Assembly: GCF_016860545.1 (NCBI RefSeq)
Contig: NZ_BNEB01000003.1
Span: 372,001 to 436,000, forward strand
DNA length: 64,000 nt
Direction of reading: 5' to 3'
Source of the DNA: Streptomyces asoensis
Lineage (GTDB): Bacteria; Actinomycetota; Actinomycetes; Streptomycetales; Streptomycetaceae
The translations under genes and the position numbers were made by a program. Shown piece by piece: positions 24,465-34,135 of this stretch. Numbering within the stretch: position 1 is the first letter of the stretch; the number at the start of each line of letters is the position of its first letter. The notes under the pieces were generated by a model that was given only the letters and a program-made list of their open reading frames with translations, did no database searches and was not told the DNA's origin.

Positions 24465-24470
24465 CCTGCC

Positions 24471-25073
24471 TCAGCCCAGCAGTTCCCGCACCACCGGGAT
24501 CAGTTCTCTGAAGGCCTTGCCTCGGTGGCTGATGGCGTTCTTTTCCGGGGCCGTCAGTTCCGCGCAGGTGCGGGTTTCGCCGTCGGGCTGGAGGATCGGG
24601 TCGTAGCCGAAGCCGTTCGTGCCGGACGGGGTGTGCCGCAGGGTGCCGGTCAGGCGGCCCTCGACCACGCGCTCCGTACCGTCGGGGAGGGCCAGGGCGG
24701 CGGCGCAGGCGAAGTGGGCGCCGCGGTGTTCCGCGGCGATGTCGGAGAGCTGTGCGAGGAGCAGGTCCAGGTTGGCCCGGTCGTCGCCGTGCTTGCCGGA
24801 CCAGCGGGCGGAGAAGATGCCGGGGGCGCCGTTGAGGACGTCGACGCAGAGGCCGGAGTCGTCGGCGACGGCCGGGTGTCCGGTGGCCCGGGCGAGGGCG
24901 TGCGCCTTGAGGAGCGCGTTCTCCGCGAAGGTGACGCCGGTCTCCTTGACGTCCGGGATGTCGGGGTAGGCGTCCGCGCCGACGAGGTCGTGGGGCAGGC
25001 CTGCGTCGGCGAGGATCGCCCTGAGTTCGGTGATCTTTCCGGCGTTGCGGGTGGCGAGGATCAGGCGGGTCAT
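24471..25073 (-). CDS. rdgB: RdgB/HAM1 non-canonical purine NTP pyrophosphatase
   Basis: The 200-residue enzyme hydrolyses dITP, XTP and ITP to monophosphates, keeping deaminated purines out of DNA and RNA. Family blocks are clear: LILATRNAGKITELR at the N-terminus, TFAENALLKAHALA, ADDSGLCVDVLNGAPGIFSARW with the catalytic acidic residues, GFGYDPI and KNAISHRGKA near the end. rdgB downstream of rph is a conserved actinobacterial order; here a small exported protein gene lies between them on the same strand. Confidence 0.97.
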   Translation of the reverse strand: MTRLILATRNAGKITELRAILADAGLPHDLVGADAYPDIPDVKETGVTFAENALLKAHALARATGHPAVADDSGLCVDVLNGAPGIFSARWSGKHGDDRANLDLLLAQLSDIAAEHRGAHFACAAALALPDGTERVVEGRLTGTLRHTPSGTNGFGYDPILQPDGETRTCAELTAPEKNAISHRGKAFRELIPVVRELLG

Positions 25074-25110
25074 GGCACCCAGTATCCCGGCCGCCCGGGC
25101 CGGTCCGGCG

Positions 25111-25527
25111 CTACGGGGTGCAGACCTTCGTCAGTTCGCCCGCCGCGTCGGTGACGGGGCTGAGGTCGGGGGTGTTGTCGCCGTTCTCGACGGCGGTGCG
25201 GACGTTCCCGACGGCGGTGCGGAGGTCGTCGACCGCCTTGTTGACGTCGGCGTTGTCCGTCTTGTCGCCGATGTTGTCGAGGTTGTTCTCGATGGAGGTC
25301 AGCGATTCCTGCGTCTGTGTGGGGTCGTTCGCGGCGTTCTCCACGGCCTGCTGGAGGTCGGTGACGCTGTCGGCGATGGAGTCGGCGGTCTGGACGCAGT
25401 CCAGGGCCTTGTTGACCGCGTCGCACCCGGTCGCCGTCAGCCCCACGGTGAGGGCGACGGCCGCGGTGGCGGCGGCTATGAGGGTACGGCGACGCCGGTG
25501 CGGGCGTCGGCTCTCGGCCGTGGACAT
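25111..25527 (-). CDS. putative lipoprotein with helical coiled domain
   Basis: The ATG at 25527 follows GGGGAGGAAC and gives 138 residues. A basic start (RRPHRRRR), a hydrophobic core (TLIAAATAAVALTVGLTA) and the sequence TATGC before Asp form a signal peptide with a plausible but non-ideal lipobox; Cys35 would be lipidated. The mature part is an acidic, Asn/Asp-rich helical region with spaced hydrophobics (VTDLQQAVENAA, LTSIENNLDNIGD, VNKAVDDLRTAVGNV). This resembles secreted coiled coils of unknown function. It lies between rph and rdgB on the same strand. Confidence 0.75.
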   Translation of the reverse strand: MSTAESRRPHRRRRTLIAAATAAVALTVGLTATGCDAVNKALDCVQTADSIADSVTDLQQAVENAANDPTQTQESLTSIENNLDNIGDKTDNADVNKAVDDLRTAVGNVRTAVENGDNTPDLSPVTDAAGELTKVCTP

Positions 25528-25575
25528 CAGTGTGTTCCTCCCCTTGTCAGGCCCAGGGGCCCCCGTCGGCGTACT

Positions 25576-25631
25576 CACCAAGACGCACGGGCGGGCGGGC
25601 CGGTTGCCCGCGCCCGCCACCCTTCTTGGTG
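25576..25631 (-). terminator. extended stem after rph
   Basis: The outer arms CACCAAGA (25576-25583) and TCTTGGTG (25624-25631) enclose a GGGCGGGCGGG / GCCCGCGCCC inner stem. It begins 7 nt after the rph stop on the minus strand, so it probably ends the rph transcript before the lipoprotein gene. Confidence 0.7.
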
Positions 25632-25637
25632 TCCCCT

Positions 25638-26375
<738 letters not shown>

Positions 26376-26402
26376 GGCGCTGAGCCTAGCCGTAGCGGCG
26401 CG

Positions 26403-26435
26403 AGGGGCTCCTCCCACGGGTGGGGAGGAGCCCCT
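26403..26435 (-). terminator. hairpin after nagF
   Basis: Thirteen-bp arms, AGGGGCTCCTCCC (26403-26415) and its complement (26423-26435), have a 7-nt loop. It lies 47 nt beyond the nagF stop and just upstream of rph. Confidence 0.75.
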
Positions 26436-26482
26436 CAGGAGTGAGTGCCCGGGTGGGGGCCCTCAGAGGTGGGCACCGAGGC

Positions 26483-26716
26483 TCACATCATGTCCTCGAT
26501 CTCCGCGGCGATGGGGTCGGCGTCGGTGCCGATGACGACCTGGATGGCGGTGCCCATCTTGACGACGCCGTGGGCACCGGCGGCCTTCAGGGCGGCTTCG
26601 TCGACGAGCGAGGGGTCGTTGACCTCGGTGCGCAGCCGGGTGATGCAGCCTTCGATCTCTTCGATGTTGTCGAGGCCGCCGAGTCCGGCGACGATCTTCT
26701 CAGCCTTGGTGGCCAT
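26483..26716 (-). CDS. nagF: PTS N-acetylglucosamine-type EIIB component
   Basis: The 77-residue EIIB protein has the phosphocysteine in IEGCITRLR (Cys24), followed by the domain core AALKAAGAHGVVKMGTAIQVVIGTDAD (in two strands). It receives phosphate from EIIA (Crr) and passes it to the sugar carried by the EIIC permeases. Here EIIB is a free-standing gene, divergent from an EIIC gene, matching the nagF layout of streptomycetes. GGGAG lies 8 nt before the ATG. A dre operator in the 184-bp divergent region suggests control by DasR. Confidence 0.92.
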   Translation of the reverse strand: MATKAEKIVAGLGGLDNIEEIEGCITRLRTEVNDPSLVDEAALKAAGAHGVVKMGTAIQVVIGTDADPIAAEIEDMM

Positions 26717-26864
26717 TTCCGTCTCCCTGAATTGCCTGGTGCGCCCCGCGCGGTGACGCGCGTCGGTCGCAGTAACCCACAGTTGGCCCATCTTCGCGAG
26801 CGATTGTGGCGGGTGTGCCGAAGGATGACGTCGAGGAGACGTCGTAGCAACCCAATCGTCCGTA

Positions 26865-26880
26865 GCTGGTCTACACCACC
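26865..26880 (+). promoter_or_regulatory. DasR-type dre operator upstream of nagE1
   Basis: GCTGGTCTACACCACC matches the DasR consensus A(C/G)TGGTCTAGACCA(C/G)T at nearly every position. It ends 20 bp before the nagE1 start, in the region shared with divergent nagF, so both genes may be controlled by the GntR-type repressor DasR, which is released by GlcNAc-6-P or GlcN-6-P. Confidence 0.85.
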
Positions 26881-26900
26881 TGACAGGCGGTCGCCAAACG

Positions 26901-28199
26901 ATGAGTGCCGAGAGCGCCCCGACCCAGGTCAGCGCCGCGCGCCGGCACTGGCACAGCGCGTTCCAGGGGCTCCAGAAGATGGGGCGCAGTCTTCAGCTGC
27001 CGATCGCGGTGCTGCCGGCGGCGGGCATCCTCAACCGGCTGGGCCAGCCCGATGTGTTCGGGGACGACGGGCTGGGCTGGACGGACGTGGCGAAGGTGAT
27101 GGCGGGCGCGGGGGCCGCGCTGCTGGACAGCTCGCTGGGGCTGCCGCTGTTGTTCTGCATCGGTGTGGCCATCGGCATGGCGAAGAAGGCGGACGGTTCG
27201 ACGGCGCTGGCGGCGGTGGCGGGCTTCCTCGTCTACTACAACGTGCTGCGGCAGTTCCCGGAGGACTGTGCGCCGGGTTCGAAGGTGGTCCCGGGGATCG
27301 GGTGTCAGGCGACGGACAGCACGGTGGGGGCGTTCACCTATCAGAATCCGGGGGTGTTCGGCGGGATCGTGATGGGGTTGCTGGCGGCTTTCTTCTGGCA
27401 GCGGTACCACCGGACGAAGCTGGTGGACTGGCTGGGGTTCTTCAACGGGCGGCGGCTGGTGCCGATCATCATGGCGTTCGTGGCGATCGGGTTCGCCGCG
27501 CTGTGCCTGTGGGTGTGGCCGCCGATCGGTGACGCGCTGGAGAACTTCAGCGACTGGCTGGACGGGCTGGACGCATGGGGTGCGGGCATCTTCGGCCTGG
27601 CGAACCGGGCGTTGCTGGTGATCGGTCTGCACCAGTTCCTGAACGTGCCCATCTGGTTCCAGTTCGGGAGTTTCACGAAGCCGGACGGCACGGTGGTGCA
27701 CGGTGACATCAACATGTTCCTGGCGGGTGACCCGGACGCGGGTCAGTTCACGTCGGGGTTCTTCCCGATCATGATGTTCGCGCTGCCGGCGGCGGCGCTG
27801 GCGATGACGCACTGCGCGAGGCCGTCCCGCCGCAAGGAGGTGGGCGGTCTGATGCTGTCGGTGGCGCTGACGTCGTTCGTGACGGGGATCACCGAGCCGA
27901 TCGAGTACTCGTTCCTGTTCGTGGCGCCGCTGCTGTACGTGGTGCACGCGGTGCTGACGGGGGTGTCGATGGCGGTGACGTGGGGGCTGGGGGTGCACGA
28001 CGGCTTCAGTTTCTCGGCGGGGCTGATCGACTACGTCATCAACTGGAACCTGGCGACGCGGCCGTGGGCGATGATCCCGATCGGGCTGGCTTTCGCCGTC
28101 CTCTATTACGTGATCTTCCGTTTCGCGATCACGCGGTTCGATCTGAAGACGCCCGGGCGGGAGCCGGAGGAGGAGCGGGAGGACGTCACCAAGGCGTAG
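26901..28199 (+). CDS. nagE1: PTS N-acetylglucosamine-family EIIC permease
   Basis: The 432-residue EIIC of the glucose/GlcNAc superfamily has about ten membrane segments. Recognisable blocks are GRSLQLPIAVLPAAGIL, LPLLFCIGVAIGMAKK, DWLGFFNGRRLVPIIMAF and the diagnostic substrate-site motif GITEPIEYSFLF, with the essential Glu. It has a loop insert with two Cys residues (PEDCAPGSKVVPGIGC) absent from the paralogue downstream. It translocates and presents the sugar for phosphorylation by EIIB. The paralogue 185 bp downstream is about 60-70% similar by eye, so this is a tandem duplication. Confidence 0.92.
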   Translation: MSAESAPTQVSAARRHWHSAFQGLQKMGRSLQLPIAVLPAAGILNRLGQPDVFGDDGLGWTDVAKVMAGAGAALLDSSLGLPLLFCIGVAIGMAKKADGSTALAAVAGFLVYYNVLRQFPEDCAPGSKVVPGIGCQATDSTVGAFTYQNPGVFGGIVMGLLAAFFWQRYHRTKLVDWLGFFNGRRLVPIIMAFVAIGFAALCLWVWPPIGDALENFSDWLDGLDAWGAGIFGLANRALLVIGLHQFLNVPIWFQFGSFTKPDGTVVHGDINMFLAGDPDAGQFTSGFFPIMMFALPAAALAMTHCARPSRRKEVGGLMLSVALTSFVTGITEPIEYSFLFVAPLLYVVHAVLTGVSMAVTWGLGVHDGFSFSAGLIDYVINWNLATRPWAMIPIGLAFAVLYYVIFRFAITRFDLKTPGREPEEEREDVTKA

Positions 28200-28282
28200 T
28201 CGGGGGGCCTGTTCGCGGGCAGGTCCCAGGGCGTGGCGAGGGGGTCGGGCGGAGGGCCCTCGGGGGGTAGCCGAGCGTAATA

Positions 28283-28303
28283 CCACGATTACGAGAATCG
28301 TGG
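28283..28303. repeat. inverted repeat between nagE1 and nagE2
   Basis: CCACGATT (28283-28290) and AATCGTGG (28296-28303) are exact complements around a 5-nt loop. The element is followed by GTTCCTTATG and could be a weak terminator of nagE1 or an operator of the nagE2 promoter; nothing decides between them. Confidence 0.5.
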
Positions 28304-28333
28304 GTTCCTTATGCCACCTTCATCGTGCTACAA

Positions 28334-28366
28334 CATGGTCTACACCACTGAGTGGTGTAGACCACC
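28334..28366 (+). promoter_or_regulatory. double DasR dre operator upstream of nagE2
   Basis: Two dre-like 16-mers stand back to back: CATGGTCTACACCACT (28334-28349) and AGTGGTGTAGACCACC (28351-28366). Together they form a perfect inverted repeat with 14-bp arms around a single G. They lie 18 bp before the nagE2 start, so occupancy by DasR dimers would block transcription. Doubled sites fit the strongly GlcNAc-responsive control reported for nagE2. Confidence 0.9.
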
Positions 28367-28384
28367 ACCCGATGGAGGAAGTCT

Positions 28385-29635
28385 ATGAGCACCGCCACCG
28401 CGCCCACGGCGGCTCCCCAGAAGAGATGGGGATCCGGCCTGTTGCAGGGTCTGCAAAAGGTCGGCCGCAGCCTTCAGCTCCCGATCGCCGTGCTGCCGGC
28501 GGCGGGCCTGCTGCTGCGCCTCGGACAGTCGGACGTCCAGGACAAGCTGCATCTGCCCGACAAGGTCACGGCGGTCTTCGCCACGGCCGGCGGTGCCATC
28601 TTCGACAACCTCCCGATGCTGTTCTGTATCGGTGTGGCGATCGGCTTCGCGAAGAAGGCCGACGGCTCCACCGCGCTGGCCGCGCTGGTCGGCTTCCTGG
28701 TCTACAGCAACGTCCTGAAGGCGTTCCCGGTCACCGAGGCCAAGGTCCAGGCGGGTGCGGACATAGCCGCGACCTACAACAACCCCGGTGTCCTCGGCGG
28801 CATCGTCATGGGTCTGCTGAGCGCGGTGGTCTGGCAGCGGTTCCACCGCACGAGGCTGGTGGACTGGCTCGGCTTCTTCAACGGCCGCCGCCTGGTGCCG
28901 ATCATCATGGCGTTCGTCGGCACGCTCATCGGTGTCTTCTTCGGTCTGGTCTGGGAGCCGATCGGTGAGGTCATCTCCGACTTCGGCGAGTGGATGACGG
29001 GTCTGGGCGCGTTCGGCGCCGGTCTGTTCGGTCTGATCAACCGCGCGCTGATCCCGGTCGGCATGCACCAGTTCGTGAACTCCGTCGCCTGGTTCCAGAT
29101 CGGCGACTTCAAGGACGCCACCGGCGCCGTCGTGCACGGCGACCTCACCCGCTTCTTCGCCGGTGACCCGACCGCCGGTCAGTTCATGTCCGGCTTCTTC
29201 CCCATCATGATGTTCGGTCTGCCGGCCGCCGCCCTGGCCATCGCGCACACCGCCCGCCCCGAGCGCCGCAAGGCCGTCCTGGGCATGATGATCTCGCTCG
29301 CGCTGACCTCCTTCGTCACGGGTGTGACCGAGCCCATCGAGTTCTCGTTCATGTTCATCGCCCCGCTGCTCTACGCGATCCACGCGGTGCTGACGGCCCT
29401 GTCGATGGCGATCACCTGGGCGCTCGGCGTCCACGCGGGCTTCACCTTCTCCGCGGGCTTCATCGACTACGCGCTGAACTGGAACCTCGCCACCAAGCCG
29501 TGGCTGATCATCCCGATCGGTCTGGTCTTCGGCGCGATCTACTACTTCGTCTTCCGCTTCGCGATCACGAAGTTCAACCTGCCCACCCCGGGCCGTGAGC
29601 CCGAGGAGGAGGTCGAGGACCTCACCAAGGCGTAG
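28385..29635 (+). CDS. nagE2: PTS N-acetylglucosamine EIIC permease
   Basis: This 416-residue EIIC permease starts at ATG 28385 behind GGAGGAAG. It shares the blocks of its paralogue (GRSLQLPIAVLPAAGLLLRL, LPMLFCIGVAIGFAKK, DWLGFFNGRRLVPIIMAF, VTEPIEFSFMF, WALGVHAGFTFSAGF). In Streptomyces the second EIIC (NagE2) is the main GlcNAc transporter and part of the nutrient signal that releases DasR. Its codons end in C far more often than those of nagE1, suggesting higher expression. The operon ends at a strong hairpin. Confidence 0.93.
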   Translation: MSTATAPTAAPQKRWGSGLLQGLQKVGRSLQLPIAVLPAAGLLLRLGQSDVQDKLHLPDKVTAVFATAGGAIFDNLPMLFCIGVAIGFAKKADGSTALAALVGFLVYSNVLKAFPVTEAKVQAGADIAATYNNPGVLGGIVMGLLSAVVWQRFHRTRLVDWLGFFNGRRLVPIIMAFVGTLIGVFFGLVWEPIGEVISDFGEWMTGLGAFGAGLFGLINRALIPVGMHQFVNSVAWFQIGDFKDATGAVVHGDLTRFFAGDPTAGQFMSGFFPIMMFGLPAAALAIAHTARPERRKAVLGMMISLALTSFVTGVTEPIEFSFMFIAPLLYAIHAVLTALSMAITWALGVHAGFTFSAGFIDYALNWNLATKPWLIIPIGLVFGAIYYFVFRFAITKFNLPTPGREPEEEVEDLTKA

Positions 29636-29663
29636 GCGCACACCCCGCCCGCCGTCGCACGGC

Positions 29664-29710
29664 ACGCGAAGGCCCCCGGAGCCCTGAACCGCTCCGGGGG
29701 CCTTTCGCGT
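29664..29710. terminator. convergent terminator after nagE2
   Basis: ACGCGAAGGCCCCCGGAGC (29664-29682) pairs with GCTCCGGGGGCC and TTTCGCGT (29691-29710), with one bulged T, around an 8-nt loop. It lies between nagE2 and the convergent MBL gene, so it can serve both. Confidence 0.85.
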
Positions 29711-29731
29711 GGCCTGTGCGTGGGGGTGGGC

Positions 29732-30484
29732 CTAGATCTCGTACGTCTTGCGCGGCGCGGCCAGCTCCACCGGACCGTCGAACACCGCGCGGGCGTCCGC
29801 CAGGTTGACCTGGGGGTCGGTCCACGGCGGGATGTGGGTCAGCACGAGCCTGCGCGCACCCGCCCTGCCCGCCGCCGCACCCGCCTCGCGGCCGTTGAGG
29901 TGCAGGTCGGGGATGTTCTCCTTGCCGTGCGTGAAGGCGGCCTCGCACAGGAACAGGTCGGTGTCACGGGCGAGTTGCTCCAGTGCGGGGCTGACGCCGG
30001 TGTCGCCGGAGTAGGTCAGCGAGCTGCCGCCGTGTTCGACGCGGATGCCGTACGCCTCCACCGGGTGCGCCACGCGTTCGGTGTGCACGGTGAAGGGACC
30101 GATGTCGAAGGTGGACGGCTTGACCGTGTGGAAGTCGAAGACCTCGCTCATGGAGGAGGCCGACGGGGTGTCGGCGTACGCCGTGGTCAGGCGGTGCTCC
30201 GTGCCCTCCGGGCCGTAGACCGGGATGGGGTCGCAGCGGCCGCCGTCGTGGCGGTAGTAGCGCGCGACGAAGTAGGCGCACATGTCGATGCAGTGGTCGG
30301 CGTGCAGATGGCTCAGGAAGATCGCGTCGAGGTCGTAGAGACCGCAGTGGCGCTGCAACTCGCCCAGGGCGCCGTTGCCCATGTCGAGAAGCAGCCGGAA
30401 GCCGTCGGCCTCGACGAGGTAGCTCGAGCAGGCCGATTCCGCGGACGGGAACGACCCTGAGCAGCCGACGACGGTGAGCTTCAT
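29732..30484 (-). CDS. MBL-fold metallo-hydrolase (RNase Z / cyclic-nucleotide-phosphodiesterase-like)
   Basis: The 250-residue protein has the beta-lactamase-fold metal motif HLHADH (59-64), preceded by the N-terminal strand LTVVGCSGSFPS and followed by the second-site residues in YSGDTG and LTHIPPW. The SGSxxS start and length put it near the RNase Z-like and PhnP-like branches. The substrate is probably a phosphodiester in RNA or a nucleotide, but this is not certain. The ATG at 30484 is the only good start. The gene is monocistronic between the nagE2 terminator and a 276-bp spacer. Confidence 0.9.
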   Translation of the reverse strand: MKLTVVGCSGSFPSAESACSSYLVEADGFRLLLDMGNGALGELQRHCGLYDLDAIFLSHLHADHCIDMCAYFVARYYRHDGGRCDPIPVYGPEGTEHRLTTAYADTPSASSMSEVFDFHTVKPSTFDIGPFTVHTERVAHPVEAYGIRVEHGGSSLTYSGDTGVSPALEQLARDTDLFLCEAAFTHGKENIPDLHLNGREAGAAAGRAGARRLVLTHIPPWTDPQVNLADARAVFDGPVELAAPRKTYEI

Positions 30485-30760
30485 AAAGCAGAAACCTCCG
30501 CTGGCGGGAAACCGAGAAGTACCGGGTGGGTCCGGGGTACGGATCGTGGGGCGAATGTTCGTCGGAAATGATCGTCGATATGGGGGGCGACGTGGGTCGT
30601 GCGGTGCGTCGAGCGTAAGGCGCGAAACCCCGGGTCGCTCCTCCGCCAGGGGCCGTTGTGGGGGAACTCACCTGTGGTGTCACCGGTTCGGCTGGACCCG
30701 GGGCACATGAAGTGCGCGAGAGGGCGCGCGACGGCGCTCGCGCGCCGGTAACGTCGTCGT

Positions 30761-31243
30761 ATGGACACGTCCTGGTGGCTCGCGCTCGCGGCGGTGATAC
30801 TGCTCGCGCTGGTCGCGACGCTCGTGGACGGCTGGGGGCGGGGGCGGCGGCCGAAGGCGCGCGGGACCCGGCCGCCGGGGCGCGCCACGGGCCGTCCGCC
30901 GGGCCGGCCGGCCGGGAAGCGGGGCCGGGCCGGGCATCCCCGGCCCGCGGAGATCTGGTGGGCGAACGTGCCGTTCGAGGACTCGCCGGAGGTGAAGGAC
31001 CGCCCGTGTCTGGTGCTGACGGTGCGCGGTGACCGGGTGACCGTCGCGAAGATCACCAGCAAGTACCACGACGAGCGGGCCGGGGTGATCCCGCTGCCGC
31101 CGGGCACCGTCGGGGACGCGCGGGGGCGGCCGAGTTTCCTGGAGACGGACGAGCTGCGCCAGGTGCCGGTGGCGGACTTCCGGCGCCGGGTGGGTGTGGT
31201 GGACCCGGTCCTGTGGGACCAGGTCCGTCACCTGGCCGGCTGA
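30761..31243 (+). CDS. membrane-anchored PemK/MazF-like protein
   Basis: The 160-residue protein begins with one membrane helix (about 4-22, SWWLALAAVILLALVATLV). A basic Arg/Pro/Gly-rich linker (23-60) is followed by a PemK/MazF-type domain: PAEIWWANVPFEDSPEVKDRPCLVLTV (two strands), a VAKITSKYHDERAG strand and FLETDELRQVPVADF. MazF-family toxins cleave mRNA and need an antitoxin; no antitoxin gene is adjacent. The anchor and lack of a partner suggest a domesticated or regulatory member rather than a classical toxin. The ATG at 30761 diverges from the MBL gene. Confidence 0.8.
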   Translation: MDTSWWLALAAVILLALVATLVDGWGRGRRPKARGTRPPGRATGRPPGRPAGKRGRAGHPRPAEIWWANVPFEDSPEVKDRPCLVLTVRGDRVTVAKITSKYHDERAGVIPLPPGTVGDARGRPSFLETDELRQVPVADFRRRVGVVDPVLWDQVRHLAG

Positions 31244-31283
31244 GCCCGCTCCCGGTGGTGGCGCCCTCCGGGCGGGCGGGGCG

Positions 31284-32529
<1,246 letters not shown>

Positions 32530-32614
32530 GGCTCAGGGCTCCTGTCGGAAGGTGTGGGCGGCGCGGGGTGGTGCGGGCGAGGCTCCCCGCGCTCGGCCGT
32601 GCTCGCGCGGGCGG

Positions 32615-32652
32615 GTACCCCCTGTCGGCGCACGGCCGTACGGCGGGGGTAC
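32615..32652 (-). promoter_or_regulatory. hairpin after the cysteine leader peptide (attenuator candidate)
   Basis: GTACCCCC (32615-32622) and GGGGGTAC (32645-32652) are exact complements, with a GCCGTACGGC palindrome inside the loop. On the minus strand it begins 4 nt after the leader stop and about 85 nt before the cysO start. The position fits a stem that forms or melts according to ribosome progress on the leader. Confidence 0.6.
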
Positions 32653-32656
32653 GGCG

Positions 32657-32752
32657 TCAACAGATGGCGCTGGCGAGCCTGCACAGGTCGACGTGCAGCC
32701 GCGCCACGAGCAGTGCGCCCGGCGTCTTCTCGCTCACGTCGTTCAGAACCAT
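32657..32752 (-). CDS. cysteine leader peptide upstream of cysO-cysM
   Basis: A 31-residue frame starts at ATG 32752 and ends LHVDLCRLASAIC before a TGA. The C-terminal pattern R-x-H-V-D-L-x-R-x-x-S-A-x-C is the signature of the putative leader peptides found ahead of sulphur-assimilation genes in Streptomyces and Mycobacterium, with Cys as the last residue. The cysO start lies 128 nt downstream, and a hairpin follows the stop. Ribosome stalling at the terminal Cys codon when charged tRNA-Cys is scarce would alter expression of cysO-cysM. A GTG at Val6 or Val17 could be the true start. Confidence 0.85.
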   Translation of the reverse strand: MVLNDVSEKTPGALLVARLHVDLCRLASAIC

Positions 32753-32868
32753 GGGCTCATCGTATCGATTCCCGGTCCGCCTCCTGGAATGTGATCCCAC
32801 ATCGCGGACGGATCCCGGCCGGTGAGTGAGACGGCGCGCGAGTGGGGCGACTCGGACGCGGCGGGCGC

Positions 32869-33957
32869 TCAGGCCGACGCGCGGCGCACCAGCCGGGTCG
32901 GGACGATCACGGAGGGCGCGCCGGGCGGCCCGTCCGGAGAGCGCCGCGGGCTCCCGTCGGCCGGGCCGGTGCGGCCGGTGGCGGGGTCGAGCAGGAGCCG
33001 GACCATGAGGCGGCCCATCTCCTCGGCGTCCTGGTGGACGGTGGTCAGGGGCGGGTCGGTGGTCTCGGCGATGGAGGTGAGGTCGTCGAAGCCGACGACG
33101 GCGACGTCCTCGGGGACCCGGCGGCCGCGCTCGCGCAGGGTCTGGAGGGCGCCGGAGGCCATGAGGTCGGAGGCGACGAAGACGGCGTCGAGTCCGGGGC
33201 TGCGGTCGAGCAGCGCGGCCATGGCGTCGGCGCCGCCCTGCCGGGTGTAGTCGGCCCGTTCGACGAGGTGCGGCGAGGCGTCGTCGGGCAGCACGTCCCG
33301 GTACCCGGCCAGCCGGTCGGCGGCGGAGTTCTCCTGGTCGTAGGGTCCGGCGACGGTGGCGATCCGCCGCCGTCCGAGGGAGACCAGGTGCCGCACGGCC
33401 AGCCGGGCCCCGCCGCGGTTGTCGCCGTCGACCCGGGCCTGGCCCGGGTGCTCGCCGGCGCGGTCGCCGGGCAGCGGGCGGCCGCCGAACACGGCGGGGA
33501 CGCCGAGCCGGTCGACGATCTCGGCCAGCCGGTCGCCGGGGCGCAGGGAGAACAGGATCGCGCCGTCGACGTGGCCGCCGCCGAGGTAGTCGGCCACCCG
33601 CGGGTAGTCGTCGTCCTCCTCCACGAAGAGCAGGACGGCCTGGGCTGCGTGGAGCGCGAGTTCGCGGCGGACGCCGCGCAGGAGGAGGTCGAAGAACGGG
33701 TCGAGGAAGAGCCGGTTCTCGGGCTGGGCGGCGACCACGGCGACGGCGCCGGTGCGGTGGGTGACGAGTTGCCTGGCGGCCTGGTTGGGGACGTACCCCA
33801 GCTCGGAGATCGCGTGGCGGACCCGGCTCACGACCTCCGCCCGGACCCGGTCCTCGCCGTTGATCACCCGGGACACGGTCGACTTGGAGACCCCCGACTG
33901 CCGGGCGACGTCCTCGAGCGTGGGCCGCCGTGCGTGCGAGCGTTGCGTCAACACCAT
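32869..33957 (-). CDS. LacI-family transcriptional regulator
   Basis: From ATG 33957 the protein has 362 residues (a GTG at 33984 adds nine). The N-terminal helix-turn-helix with hinge is at about 12-62 (PTLEDVARQSGVSKSTVSRVING, then RRVIN-like spacing and LGYVPNQAARQL). The periplasmic-binding-like sensor follows, with GAVAVVAAQPEN, DGAILFSL, HLVSLGRRRIATVAGP and a conserved VGFDDL. Pro/Gly-rich sequence extends the C-terminus. The inducer is unknown. The adjacent genes (sulphur carrier, nicotinamidase) are not obvious targets, so it may act at a distance. Confidence 0.93.
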   Translation of the reverse strand: MVLTQRSHARRPTLEDVARQSGVSKSTVSRVINGEDRVRAEVVSRVRHAISELGYVPNQAARQLVTHRTGAVAVVAAQPENRLFLDPFFDLLLRGVRRELALHAAQAVLLFVEEDDDYPRVADYLGGGHVDGAILFSLRPGDRLAEIVDRLGVPAVFGGRPLPGDRAGEHPGQARVDGDNRGGARLAVRHLVSLGRRRIATVAGPYDQENSAADRLAGYRDVLPDDASPHLVERADYTRQGGADAMAALLDRSPGLDAVFVASDLMASGALQTLRERGRRVPEDVAVVGFDDLTSIAETTDPPLTTVHQDAEEMGRLMVRLLLDPATGRTGPADGSPRRSPDGPPGAPSVIVPTRLVRRASA

Positions 33958-34135
33958 CTCCGTGGGGGCGAGTTGTGCGTGCACCTTGCGGAAACGGTAA
34001 CCGGCGGACGGTGGCCCCGCCGGATCCGGTGCCGGAGACCGTGCGGAGACCGTGCGCGGCCGGCACCGGTGCCGATGCGGGGCCGGAGACGGTCCGGGGC
34101 CGGTCCGGCCCGGGGCCGGGCGGGTGGCGGGGCGT

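Noticed and set aside
24341..24470. tRNA-Leu as an integration site of a mobile element
   Set aside because: There is no integrase, no duplicated tRNA end and no excision repeat nearby; flanking genes are core metabolism.
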